Assembly (NCBI GenBank): GCA_009746045.1 | Contig: RPFO01000027.1 | Location: forward strand, 907,138 to 971,137 | Length of the DNA stretch: 64,000 bases | Reading direction: 5' to 3' | DNA from: Mesostigma viride | Lineage: Eukaryota > Streptophyta > Mesostigmatophyceae > Mesostigmatales > Mesostigmataceae | In this document: piece after piece, positions 1-11,016 of the stretch | How positions within the stretch are numbered: the first letter of the stretch is position 1 | Layout of the letters: every line of letters starts with the position of its first letter | The notes under the pieces: model-generated | What the model was told of the DNA's origin: nothing | Seen by the model: the letters and a program-made list of their open reading frames with translations, nothing else | Database searches by the model: none | Made by a program: the position numbers and the translations under genes

Positions 1-8
1 GTCATGTT

Positions 9-115
9 GCAATTTAATTTAATTTAATTTAATTTAATTTAATTTAATTTAATTTATTTTAATTTTAATTTTAATTTTAACTTTAATTTTTTATTTTTAT
101 TTTAATGCAGTTATG
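9..115. repeat. AT-rich microsatellite, (AATTT)n
   Basis: Runs of AATTT and TTTTA units. Their composition matches the tail that closes LINE-B copies elsewhere (about 11,208-11,230), so this may be an expanded LINE tail whose body lies outside the window. From 116 to 228 I see nothing recognisable. Confidence 0.7.
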
Positions 116-228
116 TTATGGAGAGGAATGCACGACGTCGTAGAATGCTTGAGAGCACGAATGCAGAAGGCAATGAATTGCTTGCTTTTTAGAAAATAGA
201 TTTACCCTTTATCAACACGTTCCTTCTG

Positions 229-414
229 AGATCAGGTAGACACATCAGATAGACTAGCAGCTGGCACCAAGCCCGCCCAGCCTGGGCGATATGTCCTCAC
301 CTGGCGTGCCCCAGGCTGCGCGCGGCAGGGCCGCCACCCGTGGACTTTTCGTGATAGACTCGGCATGGACATGAGCTACACTAGACGTGACGGGCTCACA
401 CCCGGGCAGCCAAC
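229..414 (+). mobile_element. LINE-A fragment, C-terminal domain region
   Basis: Matches the region coding the LINE-A C-terminal domain (DQVDTSDRLAGTKPAQPGR, then the HPWTFRDRLGMDM and TRRDGLTPGQP segments) seen in copies at 2,885-3,060 and 56,730-56,910. At about 415 the match stops and endonuclease sequence begins, so this is the 3' part of one copy abutting another. Confidence 0.75.
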
Positions 415-930
415 TGGCACTGAACGCTGCATCGACTATGTAGTAATGCGCAAGCGTCATCAAGGATCTGTACTAGCTGCTCGCTCGCACGTGATCCCCC
501 TGGTGCGCTCCGATCATCGCATCGTCACCGCCTGCATCCGCCTGCGATTCCCCTCGCCCTTTCGTAAGCACGTGGCACCACCTGATTTGCGCACACTGCA
601 GTTGCTTGAGAAATCTGACGACGCTCTGGAGGACTTCCCTGAAAAACGCGCCCACAAGCGCGCGGCAGAGGCGTTCGTCGACGCGCTGGACATCCCGGCC
701 AGCTAGCCACGCCCAGCTGTTCGCTGCCGGCCCGGCATCGGCCCTTCGGCACCTCGCTGGCAAGCTGCCCGCGGCCGGGGCCCTGCTGCCCCCCCGCCGC
801 CCGCCCCGCTTCACCAGCCTGCACCGGCTTCCCGCCGTCATCCAGGCCCGGCAAGCCCTGCGCGACAACCACGACTCCGCCCGCTACGCCCGCCTCAAAG
901 CCGATTACCACTCAGCCATCCGGCAGGCGA
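415..930 (+). pseudogene. LINE-A endonuclease C-terminus and linker
   Basis: Translation contains CIDYVVMRK and VRSDHRIVTACIRLRF. The SDHR motif followed by a hydrophobic strand is the usual end of APE/EEP-type endonucleases, where the His is catalytic. A Pro/Ala-rich linker follows. The N-terminal endonuclease half is absent. The frame is open only to about 706, then continues shifted. Confidence 0.75.
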
Positions 931-933
931 CCA

Positions 934-1102
934 CAGTAGAGGACAGCTCGGATGAGGATTACATCCCCATCTAGTGCTTAACGGTTGGGGGATGATGCAG
1001 ACGATATTTGTTTAAGCTTTTGTGTAATTATTTTTCTAATGAGATTAGCATAGTACTCCGTGGCATGCCTTTGCGCATGACACGCAAGTACTTACTTACT
1101 TA
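934..1102 (+). mobile_element. 169-bp SINE-like insertion with 10-bp target duplication
   Basis: The LINE-A linker frame (HSAIRQAT then KEQEDLHVHEY) is interrupted by a block bounded by the direct repeat CAGGCGACCA at 924-933 and 1,103-1,112. The block ends in ACTTACTTACTTA, like a short tandem-repeat tail. It has no coding capacity and I saw no convincing pol III A/B boxes, so 'SINE-like' rests on size, tail and target duplication. Confidence 0.6.
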
Positions 1103-1379
1103 CAGGCGACCAAGGAGCAGGAGGACCTTCATGTCCACGAGTACTTCGCCCACCTCAAGGACCAGCACGGCAAGTACGCCTGGACACGCCTGCGTCACGC
1201 CCAACGGCCCGCCGGCGGCGCGCAGCCGGCGCCGCGGACGCTCTCTGGCTCACCGCAGCAGCAGCTCGACCAGTGGTATTCCTCCCAGTCCCGGCTGCTC
1301 GGCGCCCCCCCGCCGCCTCCGCCGCTTGGCCCTCTGGCCCTCCCGCACGCCTGGCAGTAGCGCCTGCGGACGTCCCTGC

Positions 1380-2530
1380 GCCGCCCACGCCGCCCGCCGC
1401 TGAGCAGGACTACACGTACCCAGCCCTGACGGAACCCCTGGCCGAACCCGACGAGCTACCGCAGTTCACCGAGCTCGAGCTGAGCACCGCCGCCAAGCAA
1501 CTCCGCTTCTACGCCGCCGTTGGACCTGACCAGCTCCCAGCCCCGGTGATTAAGCTGACGGCGCTCACGGGGTTCCTGCTTGACGTCTGCAACCGGATCC
1601 TGCTTGCCGACGCGCCGCCGATTCCTGAGTGGCAGCACAGCTACCGTATTATATGCTGTACAAAAACAAAGGTTCCCCTGACGGCCCCGCCAACTACCGA
1701 GGAGTCTGCATCCGGAGCGCCGCACTCAATTTTGTTCATGCGCATGATCCTCAACCGCCTTCGTTCTGCTCTCGACCGTCACCTATAGGGGAAAGTCAAA
1801 TGGGCTTTCGTCCTGGGCGCAACACCGTCTGACATGGCCATCTTCGTCGCGCGTCGCCTCTTCGAGGAAATCGCTCTCCTGGGATCATAGGGGCTGGGAT
1901 CGCAGCTGCAACCTTGTGAGTTTCCCGCCATCCTGATCTTCGTCGACTTCATCACGGCTTTTGTATCTGTCCTCTGGGACGCTCTATGGGCTGTACTTGC
2001 TCGCGCTCGCGTCCCCACTCCCCTGATTACCATCATCCGCACGCTGTATGAGGGGTCGACCACTTCGCTGCGCACAGTCTCAACACGGCTTTACCCCGCC
2101 ATGCCCACTGCAGACCGGCGTCTGGCGGGGTTGCGTCCTGTCGCCGTACCTGTTCATTATTGTACTAGTGGATTACGTTATGCGCCAGCCGGCACGTGCT
2201 CGCTTTGCTAGCATTGCAGGCCGTGCCCCTCAGTGGCCTAGCGATCACGAACGCGCTTGGAGAAGGGGGGCCGACTAACATGAAGCAGAATTTACTAGCT
2301 GACCTCATTTATGCCGACGACATCACGCTCATCGAGAAGCCGGAGTCTGCCCAACTTTGGCTGGACTGCCTGGCGCTCGAGGCTCGGGCGGTTGGTCTAG
2401 AAATCAGCCCCAAAGCGGAGGCCCTGGCCCTCGGCATGGCAGCCGGCCCCCACCCACACTCCGCCTCTTAGGCGATGCCGAGGTCAATTACCCTCCTTCA
2501 GGCCGCTTCAAGCTGCTCGGCAGTTGGCTT
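1380..2530 (+). pseudogene. LINE-A reverse transcriptase, frameshifted
   Basis: Pieces in several frames give a recognisable RT. Finger motifs include FYAAVGPDQLPAPVIK, an IPEW segment and a YRG segment, then SQMGFRPGRNTV. A palm strand has IFVDF (first catalytic Asp), then LADLIYADDITLIEK near 2,300-2,340 (YADD, the catalytic pair), then GLEISPKAEAL. Stops and shifts near 1,790, 1,830, 2,075 and 2,470 make it inactive. Confidence 0.8.
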
Positions 2531-2639
2531 CCCGACTGCGAGGACTGACCTGACAACACGGATCGCCGGGCAAGGCGTGGACCCAACTCTATGACCACCG
2601 CCGCTGGTGGAGCAACCCCGCCCTACCCCGGATCGTCAA

Positions 2640-3228
2640 GCGTGACCTCTTCAAGGTCGTCATTCTGACGATCCTGACCTACGGCACCGAGACCTGGACA
2701 CTGACGCAGGAGCTGGAGCAACGACTCGACGGCACCGTCACCAAGATGCTGCGCAAGGCCCTTAACATCCCCTTAATTTGGTTTGCACATTAGTCAATGA
2801 GGATTTGTACGCTGATTTGCCCTATATGTTTCCCACATTACTAGGCACAGGCGCCTGGGCCTAGCCGGGCACCTGGCCCGCACAGATCAGGTAGACACAT
2901 CAGATAGACTAGCTGGCACCAAGCCCGCCCAGCCTGGGCGATATGTCCTCACCTGGTGTGCCCCAGGCCGCGCGCGGCAGGGCCGCCACCCGTAGACTTT
3001 TCGTGATAGACTCGGCATGGACATATGCTACACTAGACGTGACGGGCTCACACCCGGGCAGCCTCCTGGTTTGTCTGTAATATGGAGGCAGAAGATGGTA
3101 CAAAAGGATAGATGGCAAGTAGTGATGAAGAAGACCACCCCCAAGTCTGTGGGGGCTCCGCGTGTGACCGCGTATGGCATTCATAGCGATTCGGGCCGAG
3201 GTGCCCACACCCCTGTAACTAGGACCTA
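2640..3228 (+). pseudogene. LINE-A C-terminal domain
   Basis: Codes, with breaks, for LFKVVILTILTYG, a GHLAR segment, DQVDTSDRLAG, and an end with KDRWQVVMKKTTPK. The GHLAR/GHLART motif is shared by LINE-A, -B and -C here and is common in the post-RT region of non-LTR elements. An in-frame stop replaces Trp in the HPWTF segment near 2,994. Confidence 0.7.
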
Positions 3229-3310
3229 GATAACTTACATCATCCATTCCATCCCATGTTCCCCTCCCACTGCGGACTTATGCTCACGTGTCTATTAATT
3301 AATTAATTAA

Positions 3311-4000
3311 TGGAGGCAGAATTTAGCGACCACGGCCAGGCTGCCAGCTGCTGTGAGCTCCTGGTCCTTGTCGCGACTGTTAGGGCCCAGGTCGCGTAGC
3401 TTGCAACCTTTGCTCCTCGCCCCAGGTAACGCTCTCGCTGGCTTGCTCACTCCAAGTGACAACCACGGTGCGTCGGCAAAGAACTGCCTTGACCTGCCTT
3501 AGGCCATAGCTTTATGTAACCTCATTTCCATCGTGCCCTAAGGCATCGCCCATCGGCCTCGCACAGTGCACCGCTACCTTGCCAGAGCTCTGCTTACCGC
3601 TACCTTGCATCCTTGCTGCAGGCAGCGTTAAGAAGATTCTCTCGGACATTCCGCGACTATGTATCACCAGTTCCTGTCACAGCTCTGCACAGATACGCAT
3701 CCTTGCAGAGCCCGCGACTGGCCTACTGGTCTCTACTTAGTCGCAGGACCGTTGCGCCCTCAGCCTCCATGGACCTGAGTCACGTGCTGGTCCAGGCTAA
3801 GCCTGTGCAGGCCCTGAGCTGCCACGTGTCCTGTCCACTGCGACCTCGGTGTGCACTGCCGCCGCCGCCGGTCGGCAGGACTTCGGGACCTGATAACTCT
3901 CACGTCCCTTGTCTGTTTCAGGCGGTCAGCACGGCGTTAGAAAGGTCGATCTCCTCATCCTGCATCCAACTAGCACATTGGTGCCCCAATATGCTAACTG
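3311..4000. other. Unassigned stretch between LINE copies
   Basis: About 690 bp without a supported gene. It shows internal short repetition (CCGCTACCTTGC at about 3,568 and 3,598; GCAGGC-rich segments). Open frames here are incidental. It may be the remains of another element. Confidence 0.4.
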
Positions 4001-4291
4001 CAGATGATACGCAAGGATAGATGGCAAGTAGTGATGAAGGAGACCACCCCCAAGTCTGTAGGGGCTCCGCGTGTGACCGCGTATGGCATTCATAGCGATT
4101 CGGGCCGCGGTGCCCACAACCCTGTAACTAGGACCTAGATAGCTTACACCATCCATTCCATCCGATATTCCCCTCCCATTGAGGACTTATGCTCACGTGA
4201 CGCAGTCACGTGTCTATTAATTAATTAATTGATTGATTGATTGATTGATTAATTAATTAATTAACTCATTCATTCATTAATTCATTAATTA
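4001..4291 (+). mobile_element. LINE-A 3' end with terminal hairpin and tail
   Basis: Severely 5'-truncated LINE-A covering the last codons (DRWQVVMKE onward), 3' UTR, the perfect hairpin CACGTGAC-GCA-GTCACGTG at about 4,194-4,212 and a tail of TTAA, TTGA and TTCA units. Confidence 0.8.
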
Positions 4292-4560
4292 ACACGTTCC
4301 TTTCACTGGCTGCGCCGCCAGTGACCGTTTGGTGCAGACCGCTGGCCCGAGGCCGCACGATGACAGGTAGCAGTCTAGTCAAATCATCGTGTGATCACAG
4401 ATCACTCCACGCTGATGTACGTTCCCTAGATCTAGGATACTCTAGTACCGTCCAATGACAGGACCCTACGTATACTGGGTGCTGACATCTGTCACGTACC
4501 CCAGTACCCAAAGTACCAAAGTACACTGCATGTACCTAATTATGTACATACGTACCGTAA

Positions 4561-4628
4561 AGACACGTGACTGCGTCACGTGAGCATAAGTTCTCGGTGG
4601 GAGGTGAACATGGGATGGAATGGATTAA
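4561..4628 (-). mobile_element. LINE-A minimal 3' end
   Basis: About 68 bp holding only the hairpin and proximal 3' UTR of LINE-A in minus orientation, abutting LINE-B at about 4,629. Confidence 0.7.
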
Positions 4629-4897
4629 AAGTAAATTATAACATGCCTCCGTTGGGAGATCATGTAGCACATATTCCTTGATGGATGGGTGGAGTGGAGA
4701 GCGCCGCGTAATCGAACTAACCTAACTCTAAGCTATCTAGTAGAGAAAATCCTAACTACACTACTCATCAAAACGCCTCCTCCTCTTGGGGGGAGGTGGC
4801 TTGCCCACGTAGGGGCTGGCGTGTGAGCCTTGACAATCTTCTGCCATGCACCGCGTCTTGTTCTGCATGGCAGTCCAAAGAAGGGAGAGAGAGTGGA
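4629..4897 (-). mobile_element. LINE-B 3' end
   Basis: Minus-strand match to the last part of LINE-B: AT-rich tail, the GGAGG/CTCCC hairpin region, then C-terminal codons (PPPKRRR motif region) up to the GAGAGAGTGGA segment. Confidence 0.75.
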
Positions 4898-5702
4898 TTA
4901 ATTAATTAATTAATTAATTAATTAATTAATTAATTAATTAATTAATTAATAGACAGTGCGTGACTGCGTCACGTGAGCATAAGTCCTCAGTGGGAGGGGA
5001 ACTTTGGGTGGAATGGATGGTGTAAGCTATCTAGGTCCTAGTTACAGGGGTGTGGGCACCGCGGCCCGAATCGCTATGAATGCCATACGCGGTCACACGC
5101 GGAGCCCCCACAGACTTGGGGGTGGTCTCCTTCATCACTACTTGCCATCTATCCTTGCATGCGTACCATCTGCCTCCATTAATTAATTAATTAATTAATA
5201 ATGGACACGTGACTGCGTCACGTGAGCATAAGTCCTCAGGGGGAGGGGAACATGGGATGGAATGGATTAATTAATTAATAGACACGTGACTGCAGATCAC
5301 GTGAGCATAAGTCCGCAGTGGGAGGGGAACATGGGATGGAATGGAGGGTGTAAGCTATCTAGGTCCTAGTTACAGGGGTGTGGGCACCGCGGCCCGAATC
5401 GCTATGAATGCCATACTTGGTCACACGCGGAGCCCCCACAGGCTTGGGGGTGGTCTCCTTCATCACTACTTGCCATCTATCCTTGCGCGCCATCTGCCTC
5501 CATATTACAGACAAACCAGGAGGCTGCCCGGGTGTGAGCCCGTCACGTCTAGTGTAGCACATGTCCATGCCGAGTCTATCACGAAAAGTCCACGGGTGGC
5601 GGCCCTGCCGCGCGCGGCCGGGGGCACACCAGGTGAGGACATATCGCCCAGGCTGGGCGGGCTTGGTGCCAGCTAGTCTATCTGAGGTATCTACCTGATC
5701 TG
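4898..5702 (-). mobile_element. Array of three LINE-A 3' fragments joined at TTAA tails
   Basis: Three same-orientation, 5'-truncated LINE-A copies follow one another: about 4,898-5,178, 5,179-5,267 (only about 90 bp) and 5,268-5,702. Each starts at a TTAATTAA tail followed by the ACGTGACTGCGTCACGTG hairpin. The third carries the C-terminal frame with LARTDQVDTSDRLAG-type sequence up to its truncation at LINE-B. Confidence 0.8.
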
Positions 5703-6676
5703 AGAGAGTGGATGCGGTGTTCAAACTGGGCTGGGACCACTGGGTCGGCCACTGGCAACATCATTGTTGTAGTTCGTGGCATGTTTCCCTACCCTTTTTG
5801 GAATGCCCTTGGGGCCAGGCCAGGTCAAAATATGCCGCCCTGGCTGGCCAAGCCGCTGGGGGCCTGCCAGACCAAGGGCGGTGTCGACCTGGCTAGTGCG
5901 AGCAAGGTGTCCTACAAATGCTATCCTACGCTGCCTATCTCGTCCGAAATACGAGGCATACCCTGATACAAAGACTCTAATGACCTACGCTTGGAAAACC
6001 CTACATTCAGGACCTGTCGGAGCATCCTGTAAACCGTGCCGTCTAGCTTAAAGCTGCCAGTGTTGGCGTGAGTGTCCACGCCTCGGCGCCATACGTGAGC
6101 ACCGTGAGGACGAGGACCTTGAAGAGCATGCGCTTGCGGTGCTCCCCCAGGCCCTTCGAGCGCCAGTAGACCTGTGTTGAGCGAACGGAGCCTGACCCAG
6201 GCCAGGCCGATGCGGATGTCCACATCCTCGGCGGTGTCAGGGAGCCAGCTCCCCAACAGTTTGAAGCGATCGCGGAACGGGACCTCCGTCCCGTCTAGCA
6301 GGCGCGGCAGCGGTGGGCAACTGGAGGCCCCAATCACCGTCGCCTCAGTTTTGACACTAATCTCCAACCCCACCGCCCTCGCCTCCAGGCCCAGACAGTC
6401 CAGCCAGGTCTGAATGTGCTCGGGGCGCGCGATGAGGGTGGTATCGTCCGCATAAATCAGGTCGGCCAGGCGGTAGCCAGTGCTAACGTACCCCGCCGTG
6501 CTCGCGCTCGTTAAGGATGTCCAAGCCTGGCTCGAGCAGTAAAGCGCGCACGTGCCCGGCGCATGACGTGATCCACGACAATAATGAACAGGTATGGGGA
6601 CAGGACACAACCTTGCCACACCCCGTGGTGAAGGGGGAATGGTGGGGTGGTGCCTTCCGCAGTCCGCACTACTGTC
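5703..6676 (-). mobile_element. LINE-B fragment with RT palm and C-terminal domain
   Basis: Minus-strand LINE-B. The main frame (6,619 down to 5,921) contains RLADLIYADDTTLIARPEH (YADD catalytic box), RDRFKLLGSWLPDTAEDVD and, after a shift, LTYGAEAWTLTPTLAA and MLRQVLNVGFS. It is truncated at both ends by LINE-A fragments; the RT fingers are missing. Confidence 0.8.
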
Positions 6677-6925
6677 CTGTGATGGAATGGATGGTGTAAG
6701 CTATCTAGGTCCTAGTTACAGGGGTGTGGGCACCGCGGCCCGAATCGCTATGAATGCCGTACGCGGTCACACGCGGAGCCCCCACAGACTTGGGGGTGGT
6801 CTCCTTCATCACTACTTGCCATCTATCCTTGCATACCATCTGCCTCCATTAATTAATTAATAGACACGTGACTGCGTCACGTGAGCATAAGTCCTCAGGG
6901 GGAGGGGAACATGGGATGGAATGGA
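6677..6925 (-). mobile_element. Two LINE-A 3' fragments in series
   Basis: About 6,677-6,848 is a 5'-truncated LINE-A 3' end. About 6,849-6,925 is a second copy of some 77 bp holding only tail, hairpin and proximal 3' UTR. Both are minus strand and joined through TTAA repeats. Confidence 0.75.
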
Positions 6926-8102
6926 TTAATTAATTAATAGACACGTGACTGCGTCACGTGAGCATAAGTCCGCAGTGGGAGGGGAACATGGGATGGAATG
7001 GAGGGTATAAGCTATCTACGGTCCTTAGTAGCTACAGGGGTGTGGGCACCGCGGCCCGAATCGCTATGAATGCCATACGCGGTCACACGCGGAGCCCCCG
7101 GCACAGGCTTGGGGGTGGTCTCCTTCATTACTACTTGCCATCTATCCTTGCGCACCATCTGCCTCCATATTACAGACAAACCAGGAGGCTGCCCGGGTGT
7201 GAGCCCGTCACGTCTAGTGTAGCACATGTCCATGCCGAGTCTATCACGAAATGTCCACGGGTGGCGGCCCTGCCGCGCGCGGCCGGGGGCACGCCAGGTT
7301 AGGACATATCGCCCAGGCTGGGCGGGCTTGGTGCCAGCTAGTCTATCTGATGTATCTACCTGATCTGTGCGGGCCAGGTGCCCGGCTAGGCCCAGGCGCC
7401 TGTGCCTAATAATGTGGGAAACATAGGGCAAATCAGCGTACAAATCCTCATTACTAATGTGCAAACCAAAGGGGATGTTAAGGGCCTTGCGCAGCATCTT
7501 GGTGACGGTGCCGTCGAGTCGTTGCTCCAGCTCCAGCGTCAGTGCCCACGTCTCGGCGCCGTAGCTAGGTCAGGATCGTCAGAATGACGACCTTGAAGAG
7601 GTCACGCTTGACGATCCGGGGTAGGGCGGGGTTGCTCCACCAGCGGCGGTGGTCATGGAGGTGCGCCCACGCCATAGTGCCGATCCGTGTCGTCATGTCG
7701 TCCTCGCAGTTTGGAAGCCAACTGCCGAGCAGCTTGAAGCGGCCTGAAGGAGGGTAGTTGACCTCGGCATCGTCTAAGAGGCGGAGTGTGGGTGGGGGCC
7801 GGCTGCCATGCCGAGGGCCAGGGCCTCCGTTTTGGGGCTGATTTCTAGACCAACCGCCCGAGCCTCGAGCGCCAGGCATTCCAGCCAAAGTTGGGCAGAC
7901 TGCGGCTTCTCGATGAGCGTGATGTCGTCGGCATAAATGAGGTCAGCTAGTAAATTCTGCTTGTTAGTCGGCCCCCCTTCCCCAAGCTCGTTCGTGATCG
8001 CTAGGCCAGGGGCGCGGCCTGCAATGCTAGCAAAGCGAGCACGTGCCTGGCGCATAACATAATCCACTACAATAATGAACAGGTACGGCGACAGGACGCA
8101 AG
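6926..8102 (-). mobile_element. LINE-A copy with RT palm and C-terminal domain
   Basis: Minus-strand LINE-A. The frame from 8,112 down to 7,774 includes VLSPYLFIIVVDYVMRQARA and LLADLIYADDITLIEKPQ, followed with shifts by FKLLGSWLPNCEDDM, LFKVVILTILT, and a long C-terminal frame (7,497-7,012) with LGLAGHLARTDQVD and KDRWQVVMKETTPK. It ends abruptly at about 8,102 against LINE-B in the opposite orientation. Confidence 0.85.
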
Positions 8103-8995
8103 GTATAATCAACTGTCACTTCCAACGTCCCTCACAGGACTTTGGTCACTTTTCGTGGCCCTAACGGCCGTCAGGCCTGTTTGGACTACGTGGTGGCAGC
8201 CCAGGTGCACCTCGGTTCTGGACGCCCGAGTGTTTGACACGCCCACGGTGTGCTCTGACCACCGGTTGGTGCGCGCGACCCTTCGGCTCCGGTTCCACGT
8301 CCCCGCGCGCCGCGCCCCAGTGGTCCGCCCTGACTGGTCTGCTCTACGTCCGGTCAAGGGAGATCCTGAGGACTGGACGGACGCCGAACACGAGCGGAAC
8401 CGGTGCCGACGGGAGTACCTGTCGGCCCTGGGCGCCCGGGCGGACGTCAGTCGACGAGCTGGACAACAAGGGTGCCCCCAACGCCGCCATTTTTGCGGGC
8501 TTTGCGGCCCGTGCCCCGTTGCTGGCGGCCCGGCACCTGCCGGCCATGCCCCGCCGCCGCCCCGGCCCGCTCTACCGCCAGGACCCCAAGGTCTTGGCCG
8601 CCCGGCACCGCCTCAAGCGTAACCGGGACCCGCTGCAGAAACCAGTGCTCAAGGCCGCCCTCGTGGAGGCCTACGAGCACGCTCAGGACGCGGAGGCGGC
8701 CCAGTGCATCGCGGATGCCAAGGCCTGCCAGGCTCGCAATCAGGGCAAGGACATGTGGTACCACCTCGACCGGCTAGGCGGCCGGCGGCAGCGCACCCCG
8801 GTCACTGGAGCACACGGGGGACGGCGCGGCGCCGGTCAGCCTTGACCGCTGGTTGGCCCACAATGTTTCCTTGACCGGTGGGGCTCGCGCCCCCCCCCAC
8901 CGCTTCACCCCGAGACGGCCGCCCGCCTCGGGGTTGCCGGACCCCCGCCGCCGCCAGCGCCCCCCTCCTCGGCCGCGGACTACCAAGTCCCTGCC

Positions 8996-9420
8996 TTGCA
9001 GGAGGGCTGCCTTGCCACTGACGACGTCGTCCACCCCTTCACTTTGAAGGAATTTGACGGCGCCCTTGCTCGCCTGCGGTACGATGCGGCGGTCGGTGCC
9101 GACCACCTTTCTGCTGAGCTGCTGAAGACCCCTGATCCGGCGGTTAGGGATCTTCTCAGTGGCGTTCTGCAACCGTGTCCTGCTTTCTGACGAGCCTCCG
9201 CCTGCTGAGTGGCAGACGGCCATCCGCGTCATGCTGTACAAGAAGGGCTCTGCTGCTGACCCCGGTAACTACATATCGGGGTGTCTGCCTCCAGAGCGCC
9301 GCGCTGAAGGTCTTCATGCGCATGATGCTGCACAGGCTCCGCGCCGCGCTAGACCCACACCTGGGTGAGTCTCAGATGGGTTTCCGTCGTGGCCGTAACA
9401 CTGTCATGGCTGTGTCTCTT
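8996..9420 (+). pseudogene. LINE-B RT, finger region
   Basis: Frames here give FDGALARLRYDAAVGADHLSAELLK, EWQTAIRVMLYKK, NY(I/R)GVCLQSAALKVF and GESQMGFRRGRNTV, the N-terminal (finger) motifs of non-LTR RTs. Several single-base shifts split them. The frame is cut after the GRNTV motif by the insertion at 9,421. Confidence 0.75.
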
Positions 9421-9800
9421 AAAAAAAGGGAGAAAACAGGGAGAAAACAGGAGAAAAAGGCAGAAAACAGGGGAGTGTTGTTCCACCGCGCCACAGGCAC
9501 TTGGCCGCCCCCGCCCACCTCCGGTGGCTTGCGCCACCTTTACCCCAGTCAACCCGTCGCCCCTCGGGTTGGGGACAACGCCTCCACCATCCGACGGCCC
9601 CAATCCCTCGCGTCGCGTCTATGTGGTTTGTCGGATACATCTATGCGGTTTTCGGATAACTCTTTGCGGTTTTTCGGATAACTCTTTGCGGTTTTCGGAT
9701 AACTCTTTGCGGTTTTCGGTTGTACCTGTCCGTCGGTCCGTTGGATTCACACATCTGACGGTCGTAAATCGGTGGGAGAGTAATCGGTCGGGAGAGAAGA
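9421..9800 (+). mobile_element. Insertion of about 380 bp splitting LINE-B RT
   Basis: Between GFRRGRNTVMAVSL and ILARRLMEEVRR, which are contiguous in related copies, lies a block starting with an A-run and GGGAGAAAACAGG repeats. It contains four copies of a roughly 22-bp unit (TTTCGGATAACTCTTTGCGG, 9,625-9,715) and no coding motif. I found no clear target duplication, so it could be an unknown non-autonomous element or a local rearrangement. Confidence 0.55.
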
Positions 9801-11016
9801 GCATTCTCGCGCGCCGGTTGATGGAGGAGGTGCGTCGCCTTCCCCCTGACAGTTTGCCGCTGGTCTTCATTTTTGTTGACTATATCAAGGCCTTTGACAC
9901 GGTCCTCTGGGAGGCTCTTTGGGCCATCCTAGCTCTGGATCGAGTGCCACCTGCGTTTATTGCTGCCATTCGCCGACTGTATGAGGGCTCACAGGCAATA
10001 GTGCGGACTGCGGAAGGCACCACCCCACCATTCCCCCTTCACCACGGGGTGTGGCAAGGTTGTGTCCTGTCCCCATACCTGTTCATTATTGTCGTGGATC
10101 ACGTCATGCGCCGAGCACGTGCGCGCTTTACTGCTCGAGCCAGGCTTGGACATCCTTAACGAGAAAGAGCATGGCGGGGTTCGACCTGGTTACCGCCTGG
10201 CCGACCTGATTTATGCGGATGACACCACCCTCATCGCGCGCCCCGAGCACATTCAGACCTGGCTGGTCTGTCTGGGCCTGGAGGCGAGGGCGGTGGGGTT
10301 GGAGATTAGTGTCAAAACTGAGGCGATGGTGATTGGGGCCTCCAGTACACCGCCGCTGCCGCGCCTGCTCGATGGGACGACGGTCCCGTTCCGCGATCGC
10401 TTCAAGCTGTTAGGGAGCTGGCTCCCTGACACCGCCGACGATGTGGACACCCGCATCGGCCTGGCCTGGGCTAGGCTTCGTTCGCTCAACACAGGTCTAC
10501 TGGCGCTCCAAGGGCCTGGGCGACCACCGCAAGCGCATGCTCTTCAAGGTCCTCGTCCTCACGGTGCTCACGTATGGCGCCGAGGCGTGGACACTCACAC
10601 CCACACTGGCAGCTAGGCTAGACGGCACAGTTTACAGGATGCTCCGACAGGTCTTGAACGTAGGGTTTTCCAAGTGCCCGTCATCAGAGTCTTTGTATCA
10701 GGGCATGCCTCGTATTTCGGACGAGATTAGACAGCGTAGGATAGCATTTGTAGGACACCTTGCTCGCACTAGCCAGGTCGACACCGCCCTTGGTCTGGCA
10801 GGCCCCCAGCGGCTTGGCCAGCCAGGGCGGCACATTCTGACCTGGCCTGGCCCCAAGGACATTCCCAAAAGGGTAGGGAAACATGTCAGGAACTACGTAC
10901 AGGTGTTGCTGGATGACCTACTGGTCCCAGCCCAGTTTGAATACCGCATCCACTCTCTCTCCCTTCTTTTGACTGCCATGCAGAACAAGACGCGGTGGCA
11001 GAAGATTGTCACTTGA
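9801..11016 (+). pseudogene. LINE-B RT palm and C-terminal domain
   Basis: First frame: FIFVDYIKAFDTVLWEALW (catalytic Asp in FVDY), HHGVWQGCVLSPYLFIIVVD. Second frame: YRLADLIYADDTTLIARPE (YADD), EISVKTEAMVIGAS. Third frame (10,441-11,016): LTYGAEAWTLTPTLAARLDG, RRIAFVGHLARTSQVD, LDDLLVPAQFEYRIHSL, ending at TGA 11,016 where the better-preserved copy at 38,324 continues to a PPPKRRRRFDE end. Single-base shifts link the three frames. Confidence 0.85.

Larger units (their letters stand above)
415..3310 (+). mobile_element. LINE-A copy, degenerate (endonuclease C-term, RT, C-term, TTAA tail)
   Basis: APE-type non-LTR retrotransposon remnant read on the plus strand. In order: C-terminal part of the endonuclease, linker, reverse transcriptase, C-terminal domain, 3' UTR and a TTAATTAA tail ending near 3,310. 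It is 5'-incomplete and broken by frameshifts and stops. One arm of the family's 3' hairpin (CACGTGACgcaGTCACGTG elsewhere) is missing. A 169-bp insertion sits at 934-1,102. I cannot assign a clade; an APE endonuclease, YADD RT and microsatellite tail fit RTE/CR1-like groups. Confidence 0.85.
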
